Shown here: positions 9,915-18,037 of the stretch, piece by piece
How the letters are laid out: each line of letters begins with the position of its first letter
Position numbering within the stretch: position 1 is the stretch's first letter
NCBI GenBank assembly: GCA_030748635.1
Contig: JASMLP010000187.1
Span: forward strand, 1 to 34,547
Direction of reading: 5' to 3'
DNA length: 34,547 nucleotides
Origin: Planctomycetota bacterium
GTDB taxonomy: Bacteria; Planctomycetota; JACQVV01; JASMLP01
Notes under the pieces: model-generated
The model's database searches: none
What the model saw: only the letters and a program-made list of their open reading frames with translations
What the model was told of the DNA's origin: nothing
Program-made: the position numbers and the translations under genes

Positions 9915-11567
9915 TTACTGTTTTTCAGGAACTTTGATTCGTAGGTACTCAAAGGCTCGTAAAACCGCTTGCTTCCGTTTCCCGGAAAGTGAACGGAGAA
10001 CGTGTTGGGCCTGCTCCTGAGGGCGAGGTTGGGCCAGTTCTCGAAATGCTCGCCAGCAACGGATTTTCGCTTCTTCATCCTGGACCGTTCCGATGGCGAC
10101 AAGGATCCAGCCTCGAGCTCGACGGCAATCAAGGTGAGCGAGCCATTCCGCGGTGGAGGGGGCTTGAGTGGCCCCGCGAAAAAGAGGAGGACCGAAAACG
10201 GCCCGGAGGGCGTCGGTCGAAAGTTGTTTGAGGAACGGACCGAGCCGATCGGGGTATTTCCCCATTTTTCGGCTCAAGGTCAATCGAGTCAGGAGATCGA
10301 AATTTTCTACTTGCAGGTGGCGTTCGATCAGGAGAAGTCCAGGTAAAGGGTCGGCTTGATCGAGGATCTGCTCGAGTTGCCGGACGTATTCGATGGCTTC
10401 CCAGGCCCGGGCAGCTGGCAATGCGTAGTTCGGGCCGGGAGGATTCTGTTGGAGATGAGTCGTGGCGGCATCCGGCCCCTTTTCGATCAGCGCGCGCCAG
10501 GAGAGTAGGAGAGCGGAGTGAACCGGACGCGGACTCGATGGACGACCATAAGATTTGAGTCGAACTTCCAGATCGGAGACGACCGGGGCGAGCGATTCGA
10601 TTCCACCCAGATCGTCCGGGCGGTCCTGGATGGCTCGCCTGAATTCCTCTTGGTACAGGAAAAGAAGGACCCCGCCAATCAGTGCCAGTGTGCACATGCC
10701 GAGGATGAGATTACGGAAGGTGTGGTTTTTCGGGGCGGGATCGAAAGGGCGCAGTATGCGGACCGAACTGGGTAGGAGAGGGCGAATTTCACGAAGTTTC
10801 TGGGCCATCTCCTCGAGGTCCTTGGGGGCTTGATTTTCATCTAGACCCAGAGCGCCGAATGTCAGTGCATCCAGTCGTCTGGGCAGATTGGCTCGTAGTG
10901 CGCAGGGACGAGGTGGAGGATCTTTGCTCGACATGCCGAGCATGCCAGGAAGTCCTCGCGTTCCGGCAAGGCGGCGACTGGTGAGGCCGAGATAGAGACA
11001 TTTTCCTGAGAGGAAGAGGTCAACCGCGCGTAATAGATCGGAATCCGTCGATTTGGTAGAAGAGCTTATAGACGCCTGACGAAAGTGAGCGGCGACCAGG
11101 GCGAGTTCTGGAATGCGCAGGGAGTTGCGGGCATCTAGCCAGAGTTCTGCGAGAACGAGGCGGGAGGGAAAGAGTCCGGACTCGTGAATCTGAGAGAGCG
11201 CTCGACAGAGGTCGAGAGTGGTCTGGATCGCAACTTGTGGAGCAGGAGTCGATCCTTCCCACTGTTCGATCAGTGGGGTCAACGGAAAACGGCTCATTCG
11301 GACAAAGGGGTGACCTTCATCGATACCACCGAACTCCACGATCGGTTCGATTCGATCGATATCGAGTCGATGATCGGCTCGGAAACGACGCAAATACTCC
11401 AGAAATGCGAGGGGATCTTCGGCCAGATCGGGGGCCAGCCAGGTGAGACATCCGAGTCGACTGGTCTGATCGTTTCGCACACTGCATGTGATACCGTGCG
11501 GGCCCCGACCCATTTCGGGTCCGATATGATGGGGACCGATTCGCTCGGGTCTCTCGAAATCTTGCAC
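9915..11567 (-). CDS. Serine/threonine-kinase-like membrane protein lacking catalytic residues (probable pseudokinase)
   Basis: A 550-residue protein whose first 265 residues follow the outline of a bacterial Hanks-type kinase: R-I-G-P-H-H-I-G-P-E-M-G-R-G-P-H-G resembles the glycine loop (19-27), then come a hydrophobic core, a helix ending I-H-E-S-G (127-131), and a C-lobe with P-R-R-L-D-A-L-T-F-G-A-L-G-L. Key catalytic parts are absent: the beta-3 lysine position reads G-C-L-T-W-L (39-44), the HRD loop reads F-P-S-R-L-V-L, and the DFG position reads I-P-E-L-A-L. A membrane helix at about 284-304 and an alpha-helical C-terminal domain follow, matching the topology of planctomycete kinases. 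GTG start 10 bases after the agmatinase stop, so it is the last gene of the polyamine operon. The kinase relation is my reading of weak similarity; the function is unknown. Confidence 0.72.
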   Translation of the reverse strand: MQDFERPERIGPHHIGPEMGRGPHGITCSVRNDQTSRLGCLTWLAPDLAEDPLAFLEYLRRFRADHRLDIDRIEPIVEFGGIDEGHPFVRMSRFPLTPLIEQWEGSTPAPQVAIQTTLDLCRALSQIHESGLFPSRLVLAELWLDARNSLRIPELALVAAHFRQASISSSTKSTDSDLLRAVDLFLSGKCLYLGLTSRRLAGTRGLPGMLGMSSKDPPPRPCALRANLPRRLDALTFGALGLDENQAPKDLEEMAQKLREIRPLLPSSVRILRPFDPAPKNHTFRNLILGMCTLALIGGVLLFLYQEEFRRAIQDRPDDLGGIESLAPVVSDLEVRLKSYGRPSSPRPVHSALLLSWRALIEKGPDAATTHLQQNPPGPNYALPAARAWEAIEYVRQLEQILDQADPLPGLLLIERHLQVENFDLLTRLTLSRKMGKYPDRLGPFLKQLSTDALRAVFGPPLFRGATQAPSTAEWLAHLDCRRARGWILVAIGTVQDEEAKIRCWRAFRELAQPRPQEQAQHVLRSLSGKRKQAVLRAFEYLRIKVPEKQ

Positions 11568-11577
11568 GGGAAGGATT

Positions 11578-12510
11578 TTACCGACCGTCGGAACAGGACT
11601 GCAAGCGTGAGATCCAATCTGAATTCGCGGGAAGTCGAGCGGCCAGAACCCTGGAGATCAGGCGGGCGGCAAGACTTTCGGTTACTTGTTGTCCCGGAAT
11701 GGGAGCGACTTCGACGAGATCCATGCCTCTCAGTCTGCCGCTGGATCCGAGGCGGTCCAGGAGCGAACAGAGTGTCGGGTAGTCCAGTCCTCCCGGTTCG
11801 GGAGTTCCGGTCCCTGGAGCTTGAGAGGGGTCGAGTCCATCGATATCAAGTGTCAAGTAGATCGGTCGGTCACCGGTCGACTCCAGGACTTGATCGATCC
11901 ATTGGTCGTTTCGCGAGTCGATTTGATGAGACCAAAAAGGAGCGATCTGGTTATCGACTATAAACTCGGATTCCTGCAGACTGACGCTTCGGGTACCTAC
12001 GGGTATAAGAAGCGGTTTTTCCGGGAGTTCGAAGATTCTGCGCATGACCGTGGCATGACTCAATGAACGCTCGAGATATCGGTTGCGAAGATCCAAGTGC
12101 GCGTCGATTTGTACGATTGCAAGTTTTGGGGATGAATGCAGATGGGCCTGAACAGCCCCTAGTGTCAGCGTGTGTTCTCCTCCGAGTGTGAGAGTAAATC
12201 GACTTTTCTGGACGTGTGGAGTCAGGGTCTGGTAAACCGACTTCACCATCTCTTCGGGAGGGGCTGAGGGGCGATCGATGGAGGGAAGAGTAAAAATTCG
12301 AGTTCGGGCAATTTCGACTCCACGCTCGGGATCGAAGGTCTCTTGTTCGGCGCTGGCCCGAAGGATCGCATCCGGTCCTTTGGCGGTACCTTGACCGTAA
12401 GTGACTGTTTTCTCGTAGGGAACAGGGAGGACGACCACTTCAGCTTCCTCGACGACCGAAGCCGTGTTTTCGGAGTAAAGGGGAAGGGGAGGTGGGGTGT
12501 TGTGGGCCAA
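11578..12510 (-). CDS. speB: Agmatinase / ureohydrolase family
   Basis: A 310-residue enzyme of the arginase fold that hydrolyses agmatine to putrescine and urea. The binuclear manganese ligands are all visible: H113 in G-G-E-H, D136, H138 and D140 in D-A-H-L-D, and D222 and D224 in D-I-D-G-L-D-P, with E267 in V-E-V-A-P. The family could also be arginase or guanidinobutyrase. Agmatinase is favoured because the gene upstream makes agmatine. The start reads TTG; it lies 5 bases after the decarboxylase stop and no earlier or nearby ATG is available, so translation is probably coupled. Confidence 0.9.
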   Translation of the reverse strand: MAHNTPPPLPLYSENTASVVEEAEVVVLPVPYEKTVTYGQGTAKGPDAILRASAEQETFDPERGVEIARTRIFTLPSIDRPSAPPEEMVKSVYQTLTPHVQKSRFTLTLGGEHTLTLGAVQAHLHSSPKLAIVQIDAHLDLRNRYLERSLSHATVMRRIFELPEKPLLIPVGTRSVSLQESEFIVDNQIAPFWSHQIDSRNDQWIDQVLESTGDRPIYLTLDIDGLDPSQAPGTGTPEPGGLDYPTLCSLLDRLGSSGRLRGMDLVEVAPIPGQQVTESLAARLISRVLAARLPANSDWISRLQSCSDGR

Positions 12511-12515
12511 GGGAT

Positions 12516-13130
12516 TCAGAGGACAAAAGCGGCGCAGGCGACAACTGTAGTCCAGGATCCGTTTTTTCGACCGATCGCTTCTGCTGTGATCGCTTGGGTT
12601 TGGATGCTACGGTTTTCGATCCGGAAGGTTCCACCTTCTTGCCGAGCTTGGGGGCGGGAATCGAGCGTTCGTCCCATGCTGGTCGCGAGCATATCTGCGG
12701 CGAGAAAGGCTGCGTGCCGATTGGATTGGTTCGGGGTTTCGGTTTGTGAATTGTGTTCGCTGATGTAGCCGTGCTGAGTGGGATCTTCGGGGATGGCCAT
12801 TCCAACGGAGGCGGTGATCCTCTTGTGAGGCTGATCGGTATTTTCGCGAGCGAGCACACAAAACACGATCTGGCCCGGGAGGAGTTCGGTCAGTCCATCT
12901 TCACGTTGAACGACATCACATCCGGGTGGAAGGATGCTGGAAACCGTGACCAGATTGAAGGGGGCGAGTCCAGCTTCACGGAGTGCCAATTCGAAAGAAT
13001 GCAGGCGATCTTCGTGGTACCCGACTCCTCGGGTAAGAAAAATTTGGCGAGGGACCCAGGCGTTCGGGGAGATCCGACGAGACCTCTCCACGGTGCTGGT
13101 TTCGGCGGGGTCAAGAGAATCGGAATTCAT
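12516..13130 (-). CDS. pdaD: Pyruvoyl-dependent arginine decarboxylase
   Basis: A 204-residue proenzyme that decarboxylates arginine to agmatine using a pyruvoyl group made by self-cleavage. The cleavage motif V-S-S-I-L-P-P-G-C is intact, with the expected cut between S64 and S65, giving a beta chain of about 64 residues and an alpha chain of about 140 starting with pyruvoyl. The H-G-Y-I-S-E segment with E125 corresponds to the catalytic glutamate region. The open frame extends 62 codons further upstream, but ATG 13130 is chosen because the promoter at 13174-13202 would start transcription near 13167. First gene of a three-gene operon with speB and the pseudokinase-like gene. This family is found in archaea, chlamydiae and scattered bacteria, in place of the PLP-dependent SpeA. 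Confidence 0.92.
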   Translation of the reverse strand: MNSDSLDPAETSTVERSRRISPNAWVPRQIFLTRGVGYHEDRLHSFELALREAGLAPFNLVTVSSILPPGCDVVQREDGLTELLPGQIVFCVLARENTDQPHKRITASVGMAIPEDPTQHGYISEHNSQTETPNQSNRHAAFLAADMLATSMGRTLDSRPQARQEGGTFRIENRSIQTQAITAEAIGRKNGSWTTVVACAAFVL

Positions 13131-13173
13131 TGCGTATCTCGAACACAGGGGGGAAGCGAACTTCTGGGGCGAA

Positions 13174-13202
13174 AAGATAGTGAATCGGATCCGTCGTGTC
13201 AA
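13174..13202 (-). promoter_or_regulatory. Sigma-70-type promoter of the pdaD-speB operon
   Basis: On the minus strand, TTGACA (complement of 13197-13202) is followed after exactly 17 bases by TATCTT (complement of 13174-13179). Transcription would start near 13167, giving a leader of about 37 nt before ATG 13130. The -35 matches the consensus fully and the -10 in four of six positions. Confidence 0.68.
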
Positions 13203-13241
13203 AAGCGGTTCCGAATGTCTTCCAAAGGCTCTGGTGTCCTG

Positions 13242-13249
13242 ATTATACT
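13242..13249. promoter_or_regulatory. Overlapping -10-like elements on both strands
   Basis: The stretch ATTATACT reads TATACT on the plus strand (13244-13249) and TATAAT on the minus strand (complement of 13242-13247). On the plus strand it would serve the E1 gene about 90 bases downstream, with only a poor -35 (TTCCAA, 18-base spacer). On the minus strand it would give pdaD a second, longer leader of about 105 nt. Neither -35 is convincing. Confidence 0.32.
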
Positions 13250-13339
13250 GAGCTAGGATGACTTCACTGGTTTCGGAGTTGCTCGAGAACCTCGATCCTT
13301 TTCGTAGAAACGTCACATCCGATCTTTTCTGTCGGAGGT

Positions 13340-15583
13340 ATGAGCGTGGCTGTCAGTCGGGTAGAAGCCGTAGATAACAGTTTCGTTCAGGGAGTCGAAG
13401 CGGCTGAAGAGGCGGATCTTTCGGCTGGTCGATTGAGAGCGGAAGATCCGATCGGTCCGAGGACTCGGTTGACCGCTTCGCGGGCCGTAGCCCTTTTCGA
13501 GGCTCAGGTGGCTTCCCGTCATCTCGATTTCGAAGCTCGTAGACTCAAAGGAAAAGGTCGGAGTTTTTACACCATCGGTAGTTCAGGGCACGAGGGCAAT
13601 GTGGTGGTGGGGGATCTGTTGCGCTTGGACGATCCGGTTTTTTTGCATTATCGAAGCGGGGCCTTGTTTCTGCGTCGTGCTTGGCGAGGAGCTGCGCATG
13701 GGATCCCAAGTACTCCGCTTTGGGATGTTCTTCTCGGCCTCGTGGCCAGTTCAGAGGATCCGATTTCGGGAGGACGCCACAAGGTTTTCGGGAGTCGACC
13801 TCTCTGGATTCCACCTCAGACCTCGACAATCGCCAGCCACCTTCCCAAATCGATGGGAGCGGCCTTTGCGATCGAAAGGGGACGACATCTCGGTCTGGAA
13901 TTGAAGGTTCCTGAGGATGCGATTGTCGGCTGCTCTTTTGGCGATGCCAGTCTGGGGCATGGCGTGGCGCAGGGGGCTCTGGGCGCTTGTGAATGGGCGT
14001 CTCGTCAAAATCTTCCGCTGCCCATCCTTTTCGTATGCGAGGACAATGGATTGGGGATTTCGGTTCGCACTCCACGAGGTTGGATCGAGGGCAATGTCCG
14101 ACGAAGACATGGATTTACTTACCTTCAGGCGGATGGTACCTCTCTGGTGGAGTCTTACGATGTGGTTTCGAGAGCGATAGAGATCTGTCGAGAGAATCGT
14201 CGTCCGGTGTTTTGTCATCTCAAAACGGTAAGACTGCTGGCGCATGCCGGGAGTGATGTCGAATTAGAGTATCGGGACCGAGAAGAGATCGAGGCCGATG
14301 AGGCGCGCGATCCGGTTCTGGCCACCGCTGTTCTTCTTTTGCAACGAGGTGTTCTCTCCAAGTCAGAGATTCTGGATCTTTATGAATCGATGCGGACTCG
14401 AATTCGGGCTCTCTCCGATGAAGTGGTGACTCGACCGCGCTTACAGACGGCCAAGGAGGTCATGGACCCTATCGCTCCTCAACGGACGGAGAAGGTAGAA
14501 AGAGAGTTGCATCGAACAAGGGCTCTTCTGGAATCTGGAGGCGGGGAGGAAAAACCTCGTCATATGGCTGTGGCGATCAATCGGGTGCTGGCCGAGCACA
14601 TGGAACTCTATCCAGAAATGTTGCTTTTTGGTGAGGATGTGGCCCGCAAAGGGGGGGTGTATCATCTGACAACCGGTCTCCAGAAGCGCTTTGGCAGCGG
14701 ACGTGTTTTCAATACCCTGCTAGATGAAACCTCCATCTTGGGGCTGGCGATCGGTTGCGCACACCTGGGATTCTTGCCAGTGCCAGAAATTCAGTACCTG
14801 GCCTACTATCACAATGCTCAGGATCAGATCCGTGGTGAGGCGGCGTCGCTTTCTTTTTTCAGTCGTCATCAATTCACCAATCCGATGGTGGTCCGGGTGG
14901 CGTCTTTCGCCTATCAAAAAGGGTTTGGGGGGCATTTTCATAACGATAATTCGATTGCCGCACTCACCGATGTTCCCGGGTTGATTCTCGCGGTACCGGC
15001 TCGTGGAGAGGATGCGGTGGGCATGATGAGGACACTTTTGGCCACGGCTCGTTCGCAGGGGAGGGTCGGGATGTTTCTCGAGCCGATCGCTCTTTACATG
15101 AAAAAAGACCTGCACGAAGAACGAGATGGGGGGTGGTTGGATCGGTACCCAGACCCTGAGGTGGCTGTGCCTCTCGGGGAACCCCGACTCTACCGTGAAG
15201 GTCGCGGAGAGGACCTCTCGATCGTGACCTACGGGAACGGGGTCTGGATGGGGTTGCGGGTTGCTCGGAAGTTGGCCGAGGAGGGGGTGGGAGTCCGGTT
15301 GCTCGATCTGCGTTGGTTGGCTCCTTTGCCGGTCCGGGCGATCATTCAGGAGGCGGAGAGGACCGGTCGGGTTCTGGTCGTGGATGAATGTCGCCGTACC
15401 GGGGGCCCTGGAGAACGGATCGCATGTTTACTTCTGGAGGGGCTTTCCTCTCAAGCTTTTCGGTTTGCGCGGGTGACCGGTGAGGATTCCTATATCCCGC
15501 TGGGTCCCGCAGCTCATGCGGTGCTGCCATCGGAAGCGGAAATCGATCAGGCGGCTCGCGTTCTTCTGGAGGAAGGGGTCTGA
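13340..15583 (+). CDS. Fused alpha-beta E1 component of a branched-chain 2-oxoacid dehydrogenase-type complex
   Basis: A 747-residue protein joining both E1 subunits. Residues 40-350 are the thiamine-diphosphate alpha part: G-S-S-G-H-E-G-N at 80-87, H-Y-R at 103-105, and the cofactor motif from G-D-A-S at 201 to E-D-N-G at 234-237. A linker at 355-405 leads to the transketolase-like beta part (406-747), with G-E-D-V at 431-434, E-I-Q-Y-L near 485, and a C-terminal transketolase domain. Such enzymes decarboxylate branched 2-oxoacids and pass the acyl group to lipoyl-E2. No E2 or E3 gene is here. The start is uncertain: GGAGG (13334-13338) lies only 1 base before ATG 13340 but 7 bases before the in-frame GTG 13346, which may be the true start. 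Its stop overlaps the next start (TGATG), so the two are translationally coupled. Confidence 0.9.
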   Translation: MSVAVSRVEAVDNSFVQGVEAAEEADLSAGRLRAEDPIGPRTRLTASRAVALFEAQVASRHLDFEARRLKGKGRSFYTIGSSGHEGNVVVGDLLRLDDPVFLHYRSGALFLRRAWRGAAHGIPSTPLWDVLLGLVASSEDPISGGRHKVFGSRPLWIPPQTSTIASHLPKSMGAAFAIERGRHLGLELKVPEDAIVGCSFGDASLGHGVAQGALGACEWASRQNLPLPILFVCEDNGLGISVRTPRGWIEGNVRRRHGFTYLQADGTSLVESYDVVSRAIEICRENRRPVFCHLKTVRLLAHAGSDVELEYRDREEIEADEARDPVLATAVLLLQRGVLSKSEILDLYESMRTRIRALSDEVVTRPRLQTAKEVMDPIAPQRTEKVERELHRTRALLESGGGEEKPRHMAVAINRVLAEHMELYPEMLLFGEDVARKGGVYHLTTGLQKRFGSGRVFNTLLDETSILGLAIGCAHLGFLPVPEIQYLAYYHNAQDQIRGEAASLSFFSRHQFTNPMVVRVASFAYQKGFGGHFHNDNSIAALTDVPGLILAVPARGEDAVGMMRTLLATARSQGRVGMFLEPIALYMKKDLHEERDGGWLDRYPDPEVAVPLGEPRLYREGRGEDLSIVTYGNGVWMGLRVARKLAEEGVGVRLLDLRWLAPLPVRAIIQEAERTGRVLVVDECRRTGGPGERIACLLLEGLSSQAFRFARVTGEDSYIPLGPAAHAVLPSEAEIDQAARVLLEEGV

Positions 15584-16632
15584 TGCGTCGGGTAGTGATT
15601 GTTTGCCCGGGTCGTGGCAGTTATGGTCGAGAGGAGCTTGGTTCTTTGAGGCGGCTTGAAGCCGAGGCGCCTGCTCGAACGACAGAGTGGCTGGATCGAG
15701 CGGACCGAATTCGCAAAGAACGTGGAGACTCGGGGGTTCGAGAACTCGATGCCCTGGAGTCGTTTCGTCCATCCTGTCACCTTCGGGGCGCTCAAGGATC
15801 GGGATTGATCTATTGTGGCTCATGGATCGATTGGCAACGGATCGATCCGGAAAAAATCGAGCCGGTTGCAGTCGTCGGTAACAGTTTGGGGTGGTATACG
15901 GCGCTGGCTGTTTCGGGAAGTCTGGATTTCGATTCCGGATTCACCCTGGTCGACTCGATGGGTCGAATTCAGGACGATCTCGCTCTGGGTCAGCAACTGA
16001 TCTACCCGCTGGTCGGAGAGAATTGGCAGAGCGACCCGGAACGGGAAGAACGTTTTCAGGAGGCTCTGCAGCTTGTCGCTGGGCAAGTATGGGAATCGAT
16101 CCGATTCGGAGGTTTTTCTGTCCTCGGAGGAGAGTCTCCGGGGCTGGACGCCCTGGAGGCCCATCTGGCTCCGGTTGAACTGGGAGGACGGAGTTATCCG
16201 TTTCGTCTGGCCGGTTCCAGGGGGTTTCATACTCCCCTCGCTGCCGAGGTTTCTCAAGAGGCTGTGAAAACCTTGACCCAGAAGATCGGCTGGAGCGCGC
16301 CTCGAATCCCGCTCATTGATGGGCAAGGTCGGGTCTGGAGTCCTTGGTCGACCGATCCAGCGGAACTGGCTCGATATACGCTTGAAAGGCAGGTCGTCGG
16401 TCTTTTCGACTTTCAAGCCGCGGTTCGAGGGGCTCTGACGGAATTCGGTCCGGAGGCGATTGTTCTTCTGGGTCCCGGCGACTCGCTAGGCGCGGCTGTA
16501 GGGCAGACCTTGATTCGTTCCGGATGGTGGGGGATCCAGGATCGAGCCGATTTTCAGTCCCGTCAGAACTCGAATGTTCCCGTTGTCGTCTCGATGGGGC
16601 GTTCCGATCAGGCTCAAACGGTCTTGCGATAG
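15583..16632 (+). CDS. FabD-like acyltransferase (ACP S-malonyltransferase family)
   Basis: A 349-residue member of the malonyl-CoA:ACP transacylase fold. The nucleophile elbow is V-V-G-N-S-L-G-W with Ser101; Asn100 replaces the usual His of GHSLG. The catalytic histidine candidate is H216 in R-G-F-H-T-P-L. The C-terminal L-L-G-P-G-D-S-L-G strand-turn (around 295) is also typical. The opening C-P-G-R-G-S-Y-G is a variant of the F-P-G-Q-G start of FabD. It overlaps the E1 stop by one base (TGATG), so the acyl group handled is probably related to the E1 product. Whether it loads malonyl or a branched acyl group onto a carrier cannot be told from the sequence. No acyl carrier protein or ketosynthase gene is adjacent. 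Confidence 0.78.
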   Translation: MRRVVIVCPGRGSYGREELGSLRRLEAEAPARTTEWLDRADRIRKERGDSGVRELDALESFRPSCHLRGAQGSGLIYCGSWIDWQRIDPEKIEPVAVVGNSLGWYTALAVSGSLDFDSGFTLVDSMGRIQDDLALGQQLIYPLVGENWQSDPEREERFQEALQLVAGQVWESIRFGGFSVLGGESPGLDALEAHLAPVELGGRSYPFRLAGSRGFHTPLAAEVSQEAVKTLTQKIGWSAPRIPLIDGQGRVWSPWSTDPAELARYTLERQVVGLFDFQAAVRGALTEFGPEAIVLLGPGDSLGAAVGQTLIRSGWWGIQDRADFQSRQNSNVPVVVSMGRSDQAQTVLR

Positions 16633-16750
16633 GATTTTCATCTGGGGACGATCGGAGAGTAAAACCCGAGGATCTTGGGTGGAAGGTCGAAACCGAGACA
16701 GGCTTCGCCTACAATGTGACCTTTTCAGCCCCGAAGGAGAGGAAGAATTC

Positions 16751-18037
16751 ATGTCGGATGTCGCTTCGTTCCAGTTAGGAGATCAGCAACTCGAGATGCC
16801 GGTTGTGACCGGCTCGGAGGGTGAACGCGGGGTCGATATCAGTCGACTTCGAGCAGAAACCGGTGTGATTACTCTAGACCCTGGGTATGCGAATACCGGT
16901 TCATGTCAGAGCGACATCACTTTCATCGATGGAGAAAAGGGGATTCTTCGTTATCGGGGCTATCCGATCGAGGAACTGGCGCAGAAGAGCACCTTCCTGG
17001 AGGTCGCTTACCTTTTGCTCTACGGAGAGCTGCCCACGCAAGACGTTTTTGACGAATTCAAGGATGAGATCTGTCATCACACCATGATTCACGAGTCCAT
17101 CAAGTGGGTGTATCGGGGGCTTCCCAAAGCCGCGCATCCGATGGCCGTGTGTGCGGCAGTTGTCGGGGCTCTGGCGACTTATTATCCCGAAGATCTGGAA
17201 CCGGGGGATTCGGGTCAGGTTCGGATGTCGGTTCATCGATTGCTCGCGAAATTTCCGACGATTGCTGCCTACAGCTACAAATACTCGATCGGTCAACCGT
17301 TCATGTATCCGGTGAATCGTCTGGATTACGCTTCCAATTTCTTGCACATGATGTTTGCCACGCCGTGTGAAGAGTACGAGATCCCCCAGGAAGTCTCTCA
17401 GGCCCTGGATCTGTTGCTCATCCTGCACGCGGATCATGAACAAAACTGCTCCACCTCGACGGTGCGCATGGTGGGAAGTTCGTTGTCCAATCTGTTCGCG
17501 AGTATATCCGCAGGAATCGGAGCTCTCTGGGGTTCGCTCCATGGTGGAGCGAATCAGGCGGTGATCGAGATGCTCGAACAGATCGCACTGGAAGATGGTA
17601 GTGCGGAAGCTTTTGTTTCCAAGACCAAGGACAAGAAGAGCGGTATTCGGTTGATGGGTTTCGGGCACCGGGTCTATCGTAATTACGATCCGCGGGCCAA
17701 AATCCTCAAGTCAGCGTGTTCTTCGGTTCTGGACGCTTTGGGGGTTCAGGAGCGTTTGCTCGAGATCGCGATGAACCTGGAGGAGATCGCACTCAAAGAT
17801 GAATATTTTGTCAGCCGAAAACTCTATCCCAACGTGGACTTTTACTCGGGACTGATCTATCGGGCGATCGGTATCCCGGTGAATATGTTCACGGTTCTCT
17901 TCGCGCTGGGACGCCTACCCGGTTGGATGGCTCACTGGAAAGAGATGCACCAGGATCCAGCTTTCAAAATCGGTCGTCCCCGTCAGATATATGTCGGCCC
18001 GGAAGAACGCTCCTACGTACCGATGGAAAATCGCTAG
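16751..18037 (+). CDS. gltA: Citrate synthase (type II, GltA-like)
   Basis: Condenses acetyl-CoA and oxaloacetate into citrate at the entry of the TCA cycle. The 428-residue length fits hexameric bacterial GltA. Active-site residues are in place: H229 in H-A-D-H-E-Q-N, H264 in S-L-H-G-G-A-N, H306 in G-F-G-H-R-V-Y, and D363 in V-D-F-Y-S-G. The N-terminal small beta domain (C-Q-S-D-I-T-F-I-D-G near 52-61) typical of the NADH-sensitive Gram-negative type is present, so NADH regulation is plausible. The frame is open 59 codons further up, but ATG 16751 is preceded by GAAGGAGAGGAAG and begins the family alignment. TACAAT at 16710-16715 could be a -10 for its own promoter, without a good -35. Its stop overlaps that of the convergent gene in the sequence CTAG. 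Confidence 0.96.
   Translation: MSDVASFQLGDQQLEMPVVTGSEGERGVDISRLRAETGVITLDPGYANTGSCQSDITFIDGEKGILRYRGYPIEELAQKSTFLEVAYLLLYGELPTQDVFDEFKDEICHHTMIHESIKWVYRGLPKAAHPMAVCAAVVGALATYYPEDLEPGDSGQVRMSVHRLLAKFPTIAAYSYKYSIGQPFMYPVNRLDYASNFLHMMFATPCEEYEIPQEVSQALDLLLILHADHEQNCSTSTVRMVGSSLSNLFASISAGIGALWGSLHGGANQAVIEMLEQIALEDGSAEAFVSKTKDKKSGIRLMGFGHRVYRNYDPRAKILKSACSSVLDALGVQERLLEIAMNLEEIALKDEYFVSRKLYPNVDFYSGLIYRAIGIPVNMFTVLFALGRLPGWMAHWKEMHQDPAFKIGRPRQIYVGPEERSYVPMENR

Noticed and set aside
11184..11963. 259-residue open frame opposite the pseudokinase-like and agmatinase genes
   Set aside because: Spans the junction of two real genes on the other strand and has no family resemblance.
16901..17668. 255-residue open frame opposite citrate synthase
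   Set aside because: Fully antisense to a gene with all catalytic residues in place.
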